From Blasia pusilla (lineage: Eukaryota > Marchantiophyta > Marchantiopsida > Blasiales): DNA of 64,000 nt. The translations under genes and the position numbers were made by a program. The notes beneath the pieces were generated by a model. The model did no database searches, was not told the DNA's origin, and was given only the letters and a program-made list of their open reading frames with translations. Shown one piece after another: positions 62,588 through 64,000 of this stretch. The stretch is taken from positions 15,686,001-15,750,000 of the forward strand of contig CM114273.1 of NCBI GenBank assembly GCA_050084515.1, read 5' to 3'. Position 1 is the first letter of the stretch; each line of letters opens with the position of its first letter.

Positions 62588-63660
62588 ATGGACGACATGG
62601 GCCATCGGGGCATGGGTCGTTTCTCGGGTGCATTGGGCACCATCGACTTAGATGATTTTATCCAAGAGTTCGACACGTGGTGCGACTTCCAGGAGATATG
62701 GTCCCCGACACGGTTCAACCCTTTCATGGCATGGAAGGGGTTGTTCCAGCACTTGGAGGGTCCTCCGATGGATGACTACATGGAGTTTTGATCACTATAT
62801 TCAGTAGAGATCGATGCCTGGAGGATGTATTGGGCTCCAGGGTATATGTCCACTAGCGGTCGCGAGGCATATGATGGGATCGTGAGAGGAGGAGACCCAC
62901 ACCATCAGCCCAGAGACTAGATGGAGAGGAGGGCAGTGAGACAGGCGATGTGGCAGAGGGCCACCCAACTTCAGCCCCACAGTGGAGTTCTTCCGACAGT
63001 TGGGGAAGAGCTACTTGGGCGTACACACCAACAAGCTAAAGAGTCTATAGGTTTTTCAACGACGATCAGGTGAGAGTCTGAGAGAGGCATTCAAGCGCAT
63101 GAGGCGGCTGATCATTGCTACGTATGGAGGGACTGAGGCGCAATCAGTCCAATAGTGGTATGGGGTTCTGGACCGAGAATTACGGAGGAGAGTCCGAGAT
63201 GCGGTGCTGATTCACTCAACGAAGCCCACATTGAAGGTGGTCTTTGAGTTGTCTGAGCGTATTGAGCTCAAGATGAGTGAGGAGCAGGTAGTGACCGCTG
63301 GATTTTCTCGAGAGTCGACGGGTCCACGAGCGACGGTGACCCCACAGGTGCCACAACAATCACTTGTACCACGGGAGCGGGCCGGTGTGCCCTGAGAGCA
63401 CGTTGGGTACCGTGAGCCTATGAGGCAACGACCCATACCTACATATGTTGCCCAGCAGGGACCGATGTGGTTTTGTTAGAGGTGTGGAGGGGCCCATAGG
63501 CAGAGAGACTGCCCGCATCATGGGAGAGGACCACGAGCGCCTCTGATTGCTCAAGAGCCATAGAGGATGGCCCCACCATAGCACCAGTGTGAATATTGCC
63601 ACAGATATGGTCACACTAGGGATAGATGTTTTGACCTTCGCCGAGAGGCACGTCCAAAGA
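62588..63660 (+). pseudogene. gag of element F with two zinc knuckles
   Basis: The frame 62588-62791 has the capsid-like part: LGTIDLDDFIQEFDTWCDF, then FNPFMAWKGLFQHLEG and PMDDYMEF, ended by TGA. Later frames carry the FFRQLGKSYLGVHTNKLKS and WYGVLDRELRRRVRDA parts and the frame 63204-63395 (LKVVFELSERIELKMSEEQ). Zinc knuckle 1 lies at 63474-63512 (CX2CX3HX4C, with TAG where Trp is expected between the first two Cys). Zinc knuckle 2 lies at 63588-63629 (CEYCHRYGHTRDRC). Gag packages the element RNA. Stops and frameshifts break it, but it is the least decayed gag here. Confidence 0.88.
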
Positions 63661-64000
63661 TAGGCCGAGGGCCTACCTCTGGACTCATGGGCAAGGGGCG
63701 GTTGTCTTGGAGGAGGTCGGGGAGTTCTTCTTGGACGTGGTGGTAGAGGACCACCACCAGCCATAGGAGATGGAGCAGGAGCACCAGAGATGACACTTCT
63801 CTCACGCATCGATCATTTGGACCAGAGGATTGATGCCATGACGATGATCCAGCCCAAGGAAGGCACGGGGCCGCGAGCAGCTAGTGTGGCTCCACCTTCT
63901 ACTTCTTACCCTGACATGGGCAAGGATCTCACTAGTATGAGGTTCATATGTAGTGCAGCTCAGGTTGAGGCGGATGTAGTGGTGACTCGGTGTGCTGCGA

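Larger units (their letters stand above)
60575..64000 (+). mobile_element. Element F: 5' part of a Ty3-like retroelement
   Basis: Starts TGTCACATTTGAG at 60575. The left repeat aligns with solo repeat G to about 61040, then gives way to a leader without the end segment found in G. Leader about 61040-62540, gag from about 62588, then a spacer running off the window. Same family as E, which it matches from 62414 onward; related to but distinct from A-D. No protease is reached. Confidence 0.8.

Noticed and set aside
1-64000. CRISPR array, bacterial operon or phage
   Set aside because: No regularly spaced repeats and no prokaryotic gene layout; the content is plant nuclear DNA.

Overview
This is nuclear DNA of a streptophyte, very probably a land plant. 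The evidence is an intronless plant-type histone H2B gene, many decayed Ty3-type LTR-like retroelements, and Helitron helicase remnants with plant-style Helitron 3' hairpins. The species cannot be named from the sequence. H2B (7176-7604, minus strand) is the only gene that looks intact. Almost everything else recognisable is broken mobile DNA in an AT-rich background.

Layout. 1-1326: solo terminal repeat A (minus). 1327-7175: no recognisable gene; a double hairpin at 6001-6062. 7176-8220: H2B and its upstream region. 8221-13165: AT-rich, no gene. 13195-16474: 5' part of retroelement B (minus), with terminal repeat, GC-rich leader and broken gag. 16475-21284: no gene. 21285-21859: solo repeat G of a related family. 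25682: Helitron-like 3' end; 26411-26755: C-terminal scrap of an F-box/kelch-like gene. 26855-33174: retroelement C, lacking its 5' part but with protease, RT, RNase H, integrase and a C-terminal PHD finger. 33286-33326: perfect hairpin. 33496-34330: PIF1-type helicase remnant. 36958-37665 and 38935-39140: copies of a repeat that also forms a large inverted pair at 49322-51422. 39950-53500: a nested stack in which element D (40226-48696) lies inside the gag leader of older element E, whose gag resumes at 48697; the inverted pair interrupts E further on, and a protease-region remnant follows at 52435-53500. 54726-55230: Helitron helicase end and hairpin (minus). 55240-60574: no recognisable gene. 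60575-64000: element F, the same family as E, with terminal repeat, leader and gag carrying two zinc knuckles, running off the window.

The most unusual signal is the architecture of the Ty3-like family. First, the integrase is followed by a PHD finger (Cys4-His-Cys3) rather than a chromodomain, seen in two independent copies. Second, the terminal repeats look split. The roughly 125-bp end segment present in solo repeats A and G is absent from the left repeats of B, D and F, but sits just before the right repeat in D (and at the right end of C) and again at the extreme right end of D. That gives the order A1 - genes - B1 - A2 - B2. The outer ends of D are fixed by its insertion into E with a probable 5-bp target duplication, so this layout belongs to one insertion unit. 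Split direct repeats are known from tyrosine-recombinase retroelements; here they occur with a DDE integrase. This is inference from decayed copies and needs a genome-wide comparison.
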